NCBI GenBank assembly: GCA_013180625.2
Contig: SNVD02008011.1
Location: forward strand, 124,001 to 188,000
Origin: Boswellia sacra
Lineage: Eukaryota; Streptophyta; Magnoliopsida; Sapindales; Burseraceae
Direction: 5' to 3'
DNA length: 64,000 bases
Position numbers and translations under genes: made by a program. This document shows positions 1-11,076 of the stretch, one piece after another. Position 1 is the first letter of the stretch. Every line of letters begins with the position of its first letter. Under the pieces are notes generated by a model. That model did no database searches, was not told the origin of the DNA, and saw only the letters and a list, made by a program, of their open reading frames with translations.

Positions 1-68
1 CCATAAAAGTTAAAAGCTTCAGATGATTCATATTTTAACTTGCGTTTGGTATTCTTTTTTCTAAATAG

Positions 69-173
69 GTTCTAGATGCTTCAAATGGACACCAAAGTTG
101 TTTTCAACTTGATAGTCATGGAACAAATGATGTCACACATGATACATCAGATGAGGAACATGAGTACGCATAA
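69..173 (+). CDS. Last exon of a CACTA-borne gene (partial)
   Basis: A T-rich tract ending in CTAAATAG looks like a 3' splice acceptor. It is followed by a 34-codon open frame rich in Asp, Glu, His and Ser that ends in TAA at 171-173. The position, a few hundred bases inside the transposon terminus and pointing toward it, is where the last exon of a CACTA gene normally ends. I do not recognise a domain in this short piece. The assignment to the transposon's own gene is inferred from context only, and upstream exons lie outside the window. Confidence 0.35.
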   Translation, partial: VLDASNGHQSCFQLDSHGTNDVTHDTSDEEHEYA

Positions 174-533
174 ACAATCTTATTTGTTCCAAATTAAACA
201 ATCTTATTAAATGAATATTATCTAAGTTACAAATTTATTCTTGCAAGTAAGTTCAAGTTTTGTGGTTTGCACTTATGTGGAGGTTGATGAACTATTAGAG
301 ATGTTGTTTAACTATTTGCTTATTAGATGTTAAACCATGTGAATTATGATACAATTACATTTGATTTGTTTATTACAATATGTTTAAAACCATTTAAATT
401 AGATGCTTTCATATTTCGTTTGTTCTTATATTTATATTAAATGCATATAATTATTGAAATGTTATACAATAATATTTTTTTAGACATGTGAACTCAATTT
501 GTAAACAACAGATAGAGATTAAATGAAAAAAAA

Positions 534-908
534 GTGAAAAAATTAAAAAGGCTTTTTACGGCGGTTTCACAACCGTCGCAAATAAATATGGTAGCAAACA
601 TATACAACGGTCAACTGCTCGTCGCAAAAAATGCGTTTACGACGGTTTCTGTGTTTGTCACAAAAACCCTATTTGTGGCGGTTTATAACTGCTGTAAAAG
701 GTTGTCGCCAGAGCTAAATTAATTTTGTAGAATCTTTTTACGATGAACACTGAAACTGTAATATAAAACTATTTACCGCGGGCAAAAACCATTGTAAAAG
801 CTTTTACTGCGGTTGCTTTTACGACGGACAGGAATAGCAGTAGAACCACCATAAAAAACCTTTTGCGGTGATTTTTGTTTGACGTAAATAGTCTATTCTG
901 TTGTAGTG
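534..908 (+). repeat. CACTA subterminal repeat region and terminal inverted repeat
   Basis: Recurring short motifs (GGCGGTT, AACCGTCGC, ACGACGG, GTTGTCGCC) occur in direct and inverted orientation at roughly 20-40 bp spacing, and the region finishes with the CACTA terminus at 896-908. In this superfamily such arrays bind the element's own TNPA-like protein. The short open frame across it is not a gene. Confidence 0.6.
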
Positions 909-2120
909 GCATATCCTGCAAAGACTCCTTCATCACTTTTTGGATCGAATTTACCTTACTGCTCTCTTCCATTTAAGATGTAACACCTGCATCTAAAAAT
1001 ATAAAAATATTTCAAGTTAGGTTTCCTTCCTTTTAAAATCTCACAAAGAGTTTAGTTAGTTCCAAGTCTTAGAAAAACTCTATTTGAAATATAACAACCA
1101 GTGCTAATTGCTTCAGCCCATAGCCTTTTGGTCAACTTTTTGTATTAAGCATGACTCTAGCCATCTCTTGAAGTGTCATGTTCTTTCTCTCTACAACACT
1201 ATTTTGTTCAGTGTTTTGGGGGCTGAAAACTCATGAGCAATTCCATGATAATTGCAAAAATTAGCATAGCTGACATTTTCAAACTCCTTGTCATAGCAAC
1301 TTCTTATCCTCACTATCCTACCAATGTTCATGTTCTGCTCATTTTCAAACTTAACATAAAGATTCTTGAAAGCTTGAAATGTGTTAGACTTTTCTCTAAT
1401 AAAATCAATCCAAGTGTATCTAGAGAAACCATGAACATAAACAAACACATATCTATTACCAGAAATGCTTTCAATCTGTATTAGATGTTCTAAGGTGTGT
1501 CATAGATTTTTGTGACCCTCTAATTTGTTTTCCCAATTAACATGGTCCACATATCCGATCAAATTTATCATTAAGTTTGGGAATACCTCTAACAGCACCT
1601 AACTTGGTCAATCTAACCAAGTCTTTGTAGTTTAAATGTCCTAACTTTGGATGCCACAATTCCAAATATGATATCCTAGCATGAAATGCATTAGCTACCA
1701 GGTAACAATTATCAAAAGAACTATTTCCTTCTAAAATAAATTTTTCCTATATCATCTAAAACCATGCATTTGTTCTCACTGAAGTCAACAACATACCTAT
1801 AATCAGATATCTGACTAATCCTAATCAGATGAGCTTTAAATTCGTCAACAAGCAAAACATTTTGAAATTTAGTTAGTCTTTAACATTTAAAGTACCTTTA
1901 CCAAGCACCCTGCTCTTTGCAATACTACTATGTGACATTTTCTTCCCTACATGACTCAAGATTTTCTCAAAAGTTTTTATTTTTAGTCATATGCCTTGAA
2001 CAACGACTGTCAAAGTACCACATGTCATTAGAAGAATCATTAAATGCAGGAAGAGCAACATTATAGGTAGTTTTGTCTTTCTTAATCCACTGTTGTCATG
2101 TCTTACATAACTGTTTGAAC
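909..2120 (-). pseudogene. copia protease and integrase remnant (copy 1)
   Basis: The protease core reads WYFDSRCSRHMT around 1990-2040, so the catalytic Asp-Ser-Gly is degraded to Asp-Ser-Arg. Downstream, 1191-1448 encodes the integrase catalytic core, including VYVHGFSRYTWIDFIREK and the DKEF region. Homology continues to 909, where the CACTA terminus begins. Stops and frameshifts are frequent. Confidence 0.7.
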
Positions 2121-2454
2121 TATTTTGACTTTCCATGCAAAAGACTTAACAATTTAAAGCATCTCTGATATGCCCTTTAAAACCACAAAAATAACATGTT
2201 GGAACAAATATTCTTACCTTTTTAGGACTAGATTTAAAAAAACTTAAAGGAGACATAAAAACATCATTACTTTTTGAACTAAGACTTTACCTTTTTGAGC
2301 TAGGTTTAGAAGAGTTACCTAATGTTAAAGCTTTCACAAACACTATATTTGATGAAGATGCAATGTTACCTTCTAGATAACCCAAGCCATGTTTGTTGGA
2401 ACTATCTCTTCTAAGGCTCAAAACCCAGTCAATTTTTGCAAATCCAATTCTGCG

Positions 2455-3751
2455 TTAATCAACACACCTTCTGCTTTCAACCCGTTTTGCTGTAATTTTC
2501 TCAACATGTTCTATTTTGTCTTTCAAAGCAAACTCCAGCTCATTCATGTAGTTTTCAGCAAAGGCTTTCTCAAATTTCAACACTTCATTATCCTTCTTCA
2601 AAGTCTTGATTTCTTCGTTTTGATTTAGCCATTCAACATAAAGCGCGTTGTAGGTTTCTTGCAACTCCTCATAATATTCAAGATCATTTTTTACATCTGA
2701 ATGTTTATCATCAATTCTACATTGTTCTGTTATACTAGACATAATAATTTTCCCTATATTAGCTGCAGATGCTATGAATGCAAGAAAGTTACTCATACAT
2801 TCTTGGTCATCTGAATCGGTCTCTGAATCATCATTCCATGTGGCAGACATCTCTTTGTTTCTTTTCTGTTTGAGATTAGCACATTCAGATTGAATATACC
2901 GATAACCAAAACACTCATAGCAATGAATTTGCCCTTTCCTGTCAAGTTATTTTGGACTTTTTTTTGTCATTTGCCTTGCTGAATTTCTTGAATTTGTCAT
3001 CACTTGAGCTTGACAGCTTTCCTTGATTCTTTTTCTTGAAATTCTTTTTTATGAACTCAACATAATTCTTTGTTAGCAAAGCAATCTGTTTTGAATCAGT
3101 TTCATCAAACTTACCATTGCCTTCATCATCAGATTTTTTAGTTTTGATAGTGAATGCAATGCTTTTACCTTTTTGCTTCCTTTTATTATGGTAAATCTTG
3201 AAATTTTGAAGGAAGCCAATGAGTTCATCAACTCTCATCTCATCTGTGTTCTTTACTTGTTCAATGGCAGAGATCTTTGGTTGAAATTTATCAGGAGTAG
3301 ACCTAATGATCTTGCTAACAATTTCTACATTTGTAAAGGTTATTTCATGCATATATGCAGAATTTGCAATATGACACAGCTTTGAATAAAAATCATATAT
3401 TAATTCATCCTCATGCATCATAAGATTTTCAAATTATGAATTCAATGTCATCAATTTATATCTTTTACCAGAAGCTATACCTTTATGTTTTACCTCAAGA
3501 ATGTCTTAATCTTCTTTAGCTACTTTGCATCTTGAAATCTGACAAAAGTTGTTCAGATCAACTGTTGCGAAAATTGCATTGAGTGCCTTTGAATGCCAAC
3601 TAGAATGCCTATATTCCTCATCAATCCATTCTTCCTCATACTTAAGTTCTATTGCTCCAAATGCTTTCACTTCTCTTGGTGGTGTCCAACCTCTTAAAAC
3701 ACAGGTCCATGCCTTATCATTACATGATTTGATACACATCATCATTCTCAC
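2455..3751 (-). pseudogene. copia gag remnant (copy 1)
   Basis: Minus-strand frames give the N-terminal gag segment (3506-3751, with a KAWTCVLRGW motif), the central capsid-like segment (2942-3421) and a lysine-rich stretch. Next comes a zinc-knuckle remnant CYECFGYRYIQSEC at about 2885-2930, in which the histidine is not conserved, and a coiled-coil-like acidic tail (2455-2850). The same order appears at 29514-31170. In-frame stops separate the pieces, so no full Gag can be made. Confidence 0.75.
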
Positions 3752-3897
3752 TTTCCAATATGATTAATTAACATCATCAAGAATTGGTAGTTGTGATCTA
3801 GATCCTCGATTTTGTATGAACTCCATGCCTTCAAATCGATGTGATCTTTCTTCACGAGTATGTTAGTGAACCTGCTCTAATGCCAATTGTGAGATCT

Positions 3898-4644
3898 AAA
3901 AGTATGGATCAGTTATACGTAATATAACAGAAAACTCTAATATAAAATTGCACAAGAGGATTTACGTGGTTCGATTATAAAAACCTACATTTATGGATAG
4001 CTTTGAACTGTAATTCACTAAGTTCTTGTTTGCACAATCTTTAAGTGTGTTTATAGTGCTGACTCACTCTCACACATTGACATAATCTTTGTAAAACAAA
4101 ATCTCTGTAAGATCTTAAACTCTAGTGACACCGCCCACTCTTTGTAACTGATAACTTAACAACACACTGTTAAGTAATACATAAAAATAATGTTTGATGC
4201 TAAATTATATAAACACTTAACTCGCAAGTTCTCTCAAGTGAACACTAACTCAAACATACTTAAACAAAATTCATGCATGATTACAACCTCTCATATATGA
4301 ATCATTCTCTCATAAAACATAATCAAAGACACATTTCAATTTGGCGTTGAAGCTCTTCTCTCAATATCTTGAAATGCGATGCCACACATATAAGTTATAG
4401 AAAATAACATTATATAGTGTGTGAAGTTCAGTTGTATTTCTTATCAATATTTAGTAGAATCTTAATCAAACTCAAATGATAAGTATAGAATATCAATCAA
4501 TAATATAGGAAGTAATATAATATAATCCTAAGTGAACTAGGATACTAAAATATTATCGTAATCTATTAAGGGATATTCACTATGAATAAAATATTTCCTA
4601 ATAAAGGCTTCTAAAAATAGTAAAATAGGAAATAATATAACACA
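3898..4644 (-). repeat. LTR of copia copy 1
   Basis: It begins TGTGTTATATT and ends AGATCTCACA on the minus strand, 747 bp, immediately next to the degenerate primer-binding site (TTGGCATTAGAGC) at about 3885-3897. It aligns along its length with 26922-27726 plus 29342-29368, the interrupted LTR of copy 2, which fixes both ends. Confidence 0.8.
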
Positions 4645-5430
4645 CTATTTTTATCATAAGTTTGTCAAAAATCAATCATATGCATGGCACATACCAAGGT
4701 ATCACGTTTGATACTAAAAAAAATTTTACGAGCTCTATCTTTCTCTTTTTTTTTTTTTTTTTTGGGAGAGGGGGGAGCCGTGGGGTGGGGTGGGGTGGGA
4801 GGGGTTGTTGGGGGCAGGCTGATAATTAACCCTAAATGTAGAGTGAATATCCATAAACAAGAATTGATTCTCATGTAACATAAGTTTGACCTATTAAAAC
4901 ATATACTAACCGTCGATAATATATTGAAATTGATTGTTAGAAATCATTACAAAAAAATAAGAGAGAAAGACACTGATGCCGGCCGATCGACCTGTCCATT
5001 GAGGCTTACTCTATTCAGGACCCACATGTACACTAAATGAAAAGATATACAATGATAATAGTACTAAAAATACTAATATTAGACGGCCGCTGAGAACAAC
5101 TATGCACAAAAAAACAATGTTGGTATCATATACATTATGAAGCCTTATTCATCTTATCTTATAAATATTATAAACATCTTTTTTATTAAAACAAAAAAAA
5201 ATACTCAAATTGTATCGAGGTTATAGATATTAACTACTAATTAAACACGTTTTTAGACAAATTTTAATAAAGAGAAGTTATTGATTATTCTGTTTTTTAC
5301 ATTAATATAATATGCATATTATATGTCTTAAAATTTTATTTATTTATTTAATAACTACCTTACATTATAATGCAATCTATATGAAGGAAGCATACTTCAT
5401 GTACAGAGAGAACAAAAGGATTAAATTAGA
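4645..5430. other. Intergenic, upstream of carboxylesterase 1, with poly-T/G-rich tract
   Basis: No gene is seen. 4746-4763 is a pure T run, followed to about 4818 by a strongly G-rich stretch with several GGGG blocks separated by one or two bases, a possible G-quadruplex former. The rest is AT-rich and would hold the promoter of the gene starting at 5431; I could not single out a convincing TATA box. Confidence 0.5.
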
Positions 5431-6842
5431 ATGTCATCAGTTAAACTCCCATTGAAGCTCAATTTCCTCTTTTCACTTAACAGTTTCATTACAAAAGTCT
5501 GCCGCCGCTCTAACGGCACCGTTAACCGCAGTCTCCTCGACCTCTCCGACCTAAAAGCCTCACCCTCCAAAAGCCCACGAAAAGGCGTCACAACCTCTGA
5601 CACCATCATCAATGCCTCCACCAAGCTCTGGCTCCGCCTCTACATTCCAAACTGTGGCGATGACCCTTGCAACACTAGCTTGCCCATTATCTTCTACTTC
5701 CATGGAGGTGGGTTTGCGTTCTTCTCCGCCAATTCGTTTGTGTATGACAACTGGTGCCGCCGGCTCGCCCGTGAACTACCAGCGGTGGTTGTCTCAGTCA
5801 ACTACCGTCTCGCGCCGGAGCATAAGTTTCCATGTCAGTATGAAGATGGTTTCGAAGCCCTGAAATTCTTGGAAGGAAATTTTGATAAAGTACCTGTCAA
5901 TGCCAATCCAAAATGGTGTTTCGTTGCTGGTAGGTGAAGCTTATATAGCCCCATAACTTCTAAAAATTTTCATATATTTACATCATTGTTGGTTAAGTTT
6001 TTAAATTTACCTTAACAAATTTGAACCTAAAAATTAAAATCTTATCATTTTGATTTTTTACTTCGTTTTATGTTCTAATTTTTTCGATGTTATATTTTGT
6101 TATATCTTTCAATATAAAGAAGAAAATCATTTCTAATTTCACCTAAATTATTTTTTACAACAAAATCAATAACATAAATATAAAAACACCTATTTGTTAA
6201 AAAAATTTAGTGGAATGGAACTATGAAGATATACATATTAAAGACAATTATCAATCAAAAGAATAAAAATACCATCCATTGATAATAGATATCTAGATGT
6301 TAATACTTTATATTTTGATTTTGTCCCCTCTAAATAAAATTTCTGGCTTTCCAGGAGACAGTGCTGGTGGGAACTTGGCGCATCATGTTGCAGTGAAAGC
6401 AGGAGAGTATGAGTTTTGCAAGTTGAAGCTTATCGGAGTCATAGCGTTGCAACCATTTTTTGGAGGTGAAGAGAGGACAGAAGCTGAGACGTTGCATAGC
6501 AGAGCCCCGTTTTTGACATTGGAGTCAACAGATTGGTTTTGGAAGGTGTTTTTGCCAGACGGATCGGACCGAGACCACCCGGCAGCTAATGTGTTCGGAC
6601 CAAAATCAACTCTTGATATTTCTCAGGTTAAGTTCCCAGAAACATTGCTTTTCATTGGAGGGTTTGACTTGTTGAAAGATTGGCAAAGAAGGTATTATGA
6701 AGGGTTTAAGAAGGCAGGGAAAGAAGTGCAATTGGTGGAGTTCCCGAATGCGTTTCATGGATCTTATATCTTTAAGGAGCTTAAGGAAAGTTCTCTGTTC
6801 ATCAAGGAGATAAAAGATTTCATTCGACGTAAGAAAAACTAG
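5431..6842 (+). CDS. Plant carboxylesterase (CXE class, alpha/beta hydrolase-3), two exons
   Basis: Two exons, 5431-5929 and 6355-6842, joined across a GT-AG intron (GTAGGTGAAG...TTTCCAG), encode 328 residues, the usual size of plant CXE enzymes. Seen: oxyanion-hole HGGG at residues 91-94, nucleophile motif GDSAGG with Ser169, acid Asp271 (in GGFDLLKDW) and His301 (in NAFHG). The family hydrolyses short-chain esters; plant CXEs are usually cytosolic and are relatives of the gibberellin receptor GID1, but the intact triad argues for an enzyme. Substrate cannot be told; sequence feel is closest to the CXE18-like group. The intron splits the Gly codon of GDSAGG. The convergent paralogue at 10054-11076 has no intron there. 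The first ATG after an upstream stop was used as start. Confidence 0.88.
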
Positions 6843-7991
6843 AATTAACTCTCAGCAAATAACTATATTTGCTTCTATATATATATATATTTTTTATGTT
6901 ACTGATATTTTTTCGTGTCTATTCAAATCACGAGATTTGATGCTATGGCCATAAGAATTATTCCCACATGACATGAGACAGCTAACAGCAACTCAATGCT
7001 CGGGCATTTTGTGTGTAAATAAATGGTTATTAATATAAGAATGACGTTAAAATAAAGTGGGAGGTTATTGACACCAAAAAAAAAAGTACTATCAATACCC
7101 GTAGTTTAGAGCAAATTTTTTATTACTAAACTAGAGTTCAACAAAATGACATTTGACAACAAAATATCTTGAATAATAAAATCTAATTAATGCTTTGTAC
7201 GCCCACCTTGACACAAACCCTAATCCTCTTTTCTTCTGATAATCAATGGAATTTAAAATTTAAATATCTAATCATCTCCTTCCATTCTATTAAGACTTCT
7301 GACAAAATATGATCATGGATTCATGGTTTATCTCTCTTTTGAAACTTCAAGTGTGATATGTCTATATTTTCATTAAAAGCATAAGAAATTTTAATATTCA
7401 ATATATCCATTAGATTTTTATTTATTAATAAAGAGCCAATGAATGTAGTCTTTTTTTTATGATTATAATGAACTTTTTCAGAATTTCTTTTAGAAGTCTC
7501 AAGATGCACCATTATTTTGTTGCCTAATAATAAAATTTTGCAACATCCTTCACTAGATCAGAAGAGCCCTGCAAAGAGGAAGAATATAAAATCAAAGAGA
7601 GAACCAGCCAAGGAAAGATCTATGATGAGAAATATTTTAGCGCATTTTATTGTGCGTATCACTTAAGAATACTAAATTGAAATCCCAAGAACACGCTTGT
7701 AAAGTAACTCATTTTTCTAACGTCCTAATTCCTTAATTAGTATCTAAGAATCGAAATAAAAAGATTAAAAAATAAAAAAATAAAAAAGGAAAGAGAGAGA
7801 TTAGATAATTTATCGACTAATCTAAGAAAAAAATAAAAGAGAATGAAGATAAGATGAATTTGTATAAAGAAAGGAAAAAAGGGTGAAAGATGAATTATGG
7901 GTGTAGAAATAATTTAAGTAATAACATGAGAAGATACATGAGAAGATAAATCTTGAACTTAAACCAAAGCTATATTCTTGACATTTTCAAT
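6843..7991. other. Intergenic, 3' of carboxylesterase 1
   Basis: AT-rich sequence with a short TA run just after the stop (about 6877-6890). No open frame here resembles a protein, and I see no RNA gene or clear repeat. Confidence 0.5.
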
Positions 7992-8199
7992 CAGGGGCGG
8001 AGATACATGGTACCAGGGCCTCCACCAGCCCAAAAAAGATTTCCAAATAATATTAAAAAAACTCTTTTAAGTCCATATATTCATTTTTTCTCACTTTGGC
8101 CCCTCTTTGATTTTTTTTTTTTAACCCCTTTAACCTCTCTTCTTGATATTTATGTCTCACCATTGATCCCACAACTATCAAATCCTGGCTCCGCCCCTA
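7992..8199. mobile_element. hAT-like MITE, 208 bp
   Basis: It starts CAGGGGCGGAG and ends CTCCGCCCCTA, an 11-bp terminal inverted repeat with one mismatch and of the YAGGG type typical of hAT termini. Flanking octamers TTTTCAAT and TTTCCAAG agree at 6 of 8 positions, compatible with an old 8-bp target duplication. It has no coding capacity. The terminal GGGGCGGA core recurs in the larger element at 37585-38975. Confidence 0.6.
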
Positions 8200-10053
8200 T
8201 TTCCAAGGACATAGAAGAGTAAAAATATGGTTTGTTATTTTTTCATATGCTTAATTTTTATCGATGGATTTATCGAATAATTGGATGTGTTATAGAATAA
8301 AACTTGGATGCAAGGTAAAGACACTTGGAAGGGTTGTGTTTGAGTGTAAAAAGGTTTCTTTTAGCTTGTAATTTAATTGGACTTTGGGAGAGAATACAAC
8401 CGACAATGAGGACATCGAAGAGGTTGATAAAAAGACATAACCTTTTTATCAACCTAATTTAATTTTATTAGAGATGAGTTGAAGATGATGGTTGAGATTT
8501 TAGCATTTTTTCCATAGTAAATAACTACATAATATCATAGTAGTAATTTGGGTATTTTGGTGGAAACAGTTCCACCCTATAATTTATACATCGCCCCTTA
8601 CAAACATGTAAGCGAAGGCAAATATACATAAAACCATGGGGGCAAGTATGAATTACGCGTCAAGCTTATCTCAATAAGTTTCACTATTTCTTCAATGTAT
8701 TGTTGTCCCGGCATTAAAATTTTCTCAGTTAACACCGATTTCTAACCGAACCCATGTGCTCATCCGTGAATCAATCTTTTCTTGCTTGTTTAATTATTAC
8801 CCTTCTGTTGTTTGTTTCTCTACCTAGTAAGAATTCAATACTAAATTTCAAGAGCAAAAGAATTTTTTATTAGCACCTTTGGTTCTTTCGAAGGACAAAT
8901 ATATATTTATTGAAAGAGAGTTCTATGATATTATATTGTCTATATTATACAAATTCATATACGATAGTTTAGATCGAATTTAACATGTATAAATAGTGTA
9001 TATTAAGAATGATGAATATGGATTTGACCAACCGTCCAGAGGCGCATTCAATCAATGGCTCATAATTTATTTGTTAATTTACCTCTATATATATTTATAG
9101 AGAGAGAGAGAGGATTTATTAATTATGTAAAATTAAGCCAGCATCACTCGTAGCTGTTTATTACCATTCATTGCTAGTACAGAACTGTCCATTTAGCAAA
9201 GCAAATTGACAATATTCTCCTCTCTCCTATAGATATCTTCTTTAAAAAAATAATAATAAAAACAAAAACAAAACTAGACCTCAGCTTGTATGTGTGGATC
9301 GAATTGATGCGACAAGAGTAATTATTGCGAGTAGAAAGGCTGTCTATAGCTTTTAAGATGTGAAGAGACGAGACTGAATTGACCTGACGTACATAATTTA
9401 AAGTCCGGATATTATTAGATTAGGGGGAGTCCGGAATCCGGATATTACCATTCATTGCTAATACAGTATCGTGCATTTAATAGATAGATTAGCATGGCAA
9501 AATTACAGTATTCTTCTCCTTTCTCCAATAGATCTCCACTTAAAAAAAAAAAAAAAAAAGTACCTCAACTTGTACGTGTGGAGCGAATTGATAAACTTCA
9601 CGCAATTTTGTATGAGGCTTTACCTCATATTCAAGAGTTGAGATGAGATTATAAAAATAATATTGAACTTTTATAAAAATTTATTTGTATATACTAATCT
9701 CACTGGAGGGCAGGTGAATGGAATAAGACGTATAAAAACCTCAACGCCTCTAGTGAAAACGTATATGATGACGATAAATTAAGAATATCAAATAAAAATA
9801 TAATACTTGTAATTTTCCCATCAAAATTATAAATAAATATCATTATTGAATGCTACAAATATGACAAGTATGATTTTGGAATTATACATTAAAACAGAAA
9901 ATAAATATTGAACCCCACAAGAACAACAGCTTGTATAATAATTTACTAAACAATAAAGCCAAAATTCAAAAGAACCGACATGCTAGGGTCAACTAAACGT
10001 GTATATTATTTTCATCGCCAACCTCCTTTCCAAAAGAGAGATAATAATTTGTT
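8200..10053. other. Intergenic between convergent carboxylesterases, with a direct duplication
   Basis: No gene is seen. A segment of about 155 bp occurs twice in the same orientation (about 9159-9315 and 9443-9598), sharing TTACCATTCATTGCTA, a CTCCT...ATAGAT block, an A-run and a CTTGTA(T/C)GTGTGGA(T/G)CGAATTGAT block, diverged by substitutions and small indels. The rest is AT-rich. Confidence 0.5.
9159..9598. repeat. Two-copy direct repeat, ~284 bp apart
   Basis: Copy 1 is about 9159-9315 and copy 2 about 9443-9598. Shared blocks appear in the same order with a variable A-run between them. No terminal inverted repeats or target duplication were recognised, so this looks like a local segmental duplication or two remnants of one short element. 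Confidence 0.45.
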
Positions 10054-11076
10054 CTATTTTGGACATTTCTTTTCAATGAAATCTTTAATCTCTTGAATGC
10101 ACAATGAAGACTCTGGCACCACAGACATTGCATAGAAAGCATGAAATGCATTGGGATACTCAACCAAATACGCTTCTTTCCCGGATTTCTTCAACCCCTC
10201 ATAGTACCTCTTTTGCCAATCTCGCAAAGGATCAAACCCTCCAACAATAACAATCGTGGCTGGAAAATTCAATTTTGCAATATCAACCCCATGCGGTCCG
10301 AAAACATTTGCTGCTGGATGATCCCTATTTGATCCTTCAGGCAAAAACGCTTTCCAAAACCAATCTGTAAGCTTTGTATTGATAAAGGGAGCATTGACAA
10401 GCCTTATTTCGCTTTCGGTCCTTTCTTCCCCGCCAAAGAATGGCTGAAGTGCTATAACTCCAATGACTTTTAAGTTCCGAAATTCGCACTCACATGCCCT
10501 GACTGCCACGTTATGCGCCAAGTTGCCGCCTGCGCTGTCTCCAGCTATGAAACATTGCTTCAGATTGACTAATGCTGTTGGAAAAAGGTTTGTGTTGTTG
10601 TCAACAAATTTCAGTACATTGATTCCATCTTCGTACTGACATGGGTACCGGTGCTCAGGGGCGAGGCGGTAGTTGACTGAGATGATAACGGAAGCGAGTT
10701 CCCTGGCGAGTCGTCGGCAGAGGCTTTCATAGGGTAATGATTTGGCTGACATCCAAGCAAACCCTCCACCATGGAAGAAGATTATTACAGGCATGCTATT
10801 GTTATTGCTATTGCATTTCGCAACGTCGTTGTCGCCTTCGGGAATGTAAAGGCGGAACCAGAGGTTTTGAGAAAGGTCAACAGTGATATCAGAGGCTTTG
10901 ACGCCATTGATGGGAACTGGGAAAGTGATGGGAACTGGGAAAGTGAAGAGATTTGCTATAAGGCGGTTGATTGAGCCGTCGGATCGGCAAGAAGCTTGGA
11001 GGGCGTAGTTGATGGCGGAGGAAAAGAGCCTGATTGTCCATGAAAGCTCTCTCCATGTTGATGATTGATCACCCAT
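10054..11076 (-). CDS. Plant carboxylesterase (CXE class), single exon
   Basis: An uninterrupted 340-codon frame. HGGG lies at residues 102-105, GDSAGG with Ser181, Asp282 in GGFDPLRDW and His312 in NAFHAF: a complete alpha/beta-hydrolase triad. It is a clear paralogue of the gene at 5431-6842; long blocks are near-identical, such as RRLAREL, SVNYRLAPEH, CQYEDG and QPFFGGEERTE. The N-terminus (STWRELSWTIRLFSSA) is longer and closer to the usual CXE18-like start. A six-residue unit TFPVPI is tandemly duplicated near residues 45-56, caused by an 18-bp tandem repeat at about 10914-10949. The two genes point toward each other 3.2 kb apart, so they arose by inverted duplication or later inversion. 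Substrate is unknown. Confidence 0.92.
   Translation of the reverse strand: MGDQSSTWRELSWTIRLFSSAINYALQASCRSDGSINRLIANLFTFPVPITFPVPINGVKASDITVDLSQNLWFRLYIPEGDNDVAKCNSNNNSMPVIIFFHGGGFAWMSAKSLPYESLCRRLARELASVIISVNYRLAPEHRYPCQYEDGINVLKFVDNNTNLFPTALVNLKQCFIAGDSAGGNLAHNVAVRACECEFRNLKVIGVIALQPFFGGEERTESEIRLVNAPFINTKLTDWFWKAFLPEGSNRDHPAANVFGPHGVDIAKLNFPATIVIVGGFDPLRDWQKRYYEGLKKSGKEAYLVEYPNAFHAFYAMSVVPESSLCIQEIKDFIEKKCPK

Larger units (their letters stand above)
1..908 (+). mobile_element. 3' end of a CACTA (En/Spm) transposon, left part outside window
   Basis: The stretch ends at 908 with TTGTAGTG, preceded by ATTCTG; read inward from the other strand this is CACTACAACAGAAT, the canonical CACTA terminal inverted repeat. 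About 375 bp before the end are packed with short GGCGGTT / AACCGTCGCA / ACGACGG motifs in both orientations, the expected subterminal repeats. The sequence resuming at 909 continues a copia integrase reading frame on the minus strand, so the element inserted into that copia. The likely 3-bp target duplication is GCA at 909-911; its partner lies outside the window. Confidence 0.7.
909..4644 (-). mobile_element. Truncated Ty1/copia retrotransposon (copy 1)
   Basis: Read on the minus strand it has an LTR (3898-4644), a degenerate initiator-Met primer site just inside it, then gag, protease and integrase. It is cut at 909 by the CACTA insertion in the middle of the integrase C-terminal region. 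RT, RNase H and the second LTR are not visible and may lie left of the window. It is the same family as the copy at 26922-34490: gag and integrase align throughout. Stops and frameshifts in every domain show it is not autonomous. Confidence 0.85.

Noticed and set aside
534..722. 62-codon open frame in the CACTA subterminal region
   Set aside because: It runs through the transposon's short inverted repeat motifs; no domain and composition set by the repeats.
4665..4878. Pro/Lys-rich and Gly-rich frames on both strands
   Set aside because: Both are translations of the poly-T/G-rich tract; low complexity only.
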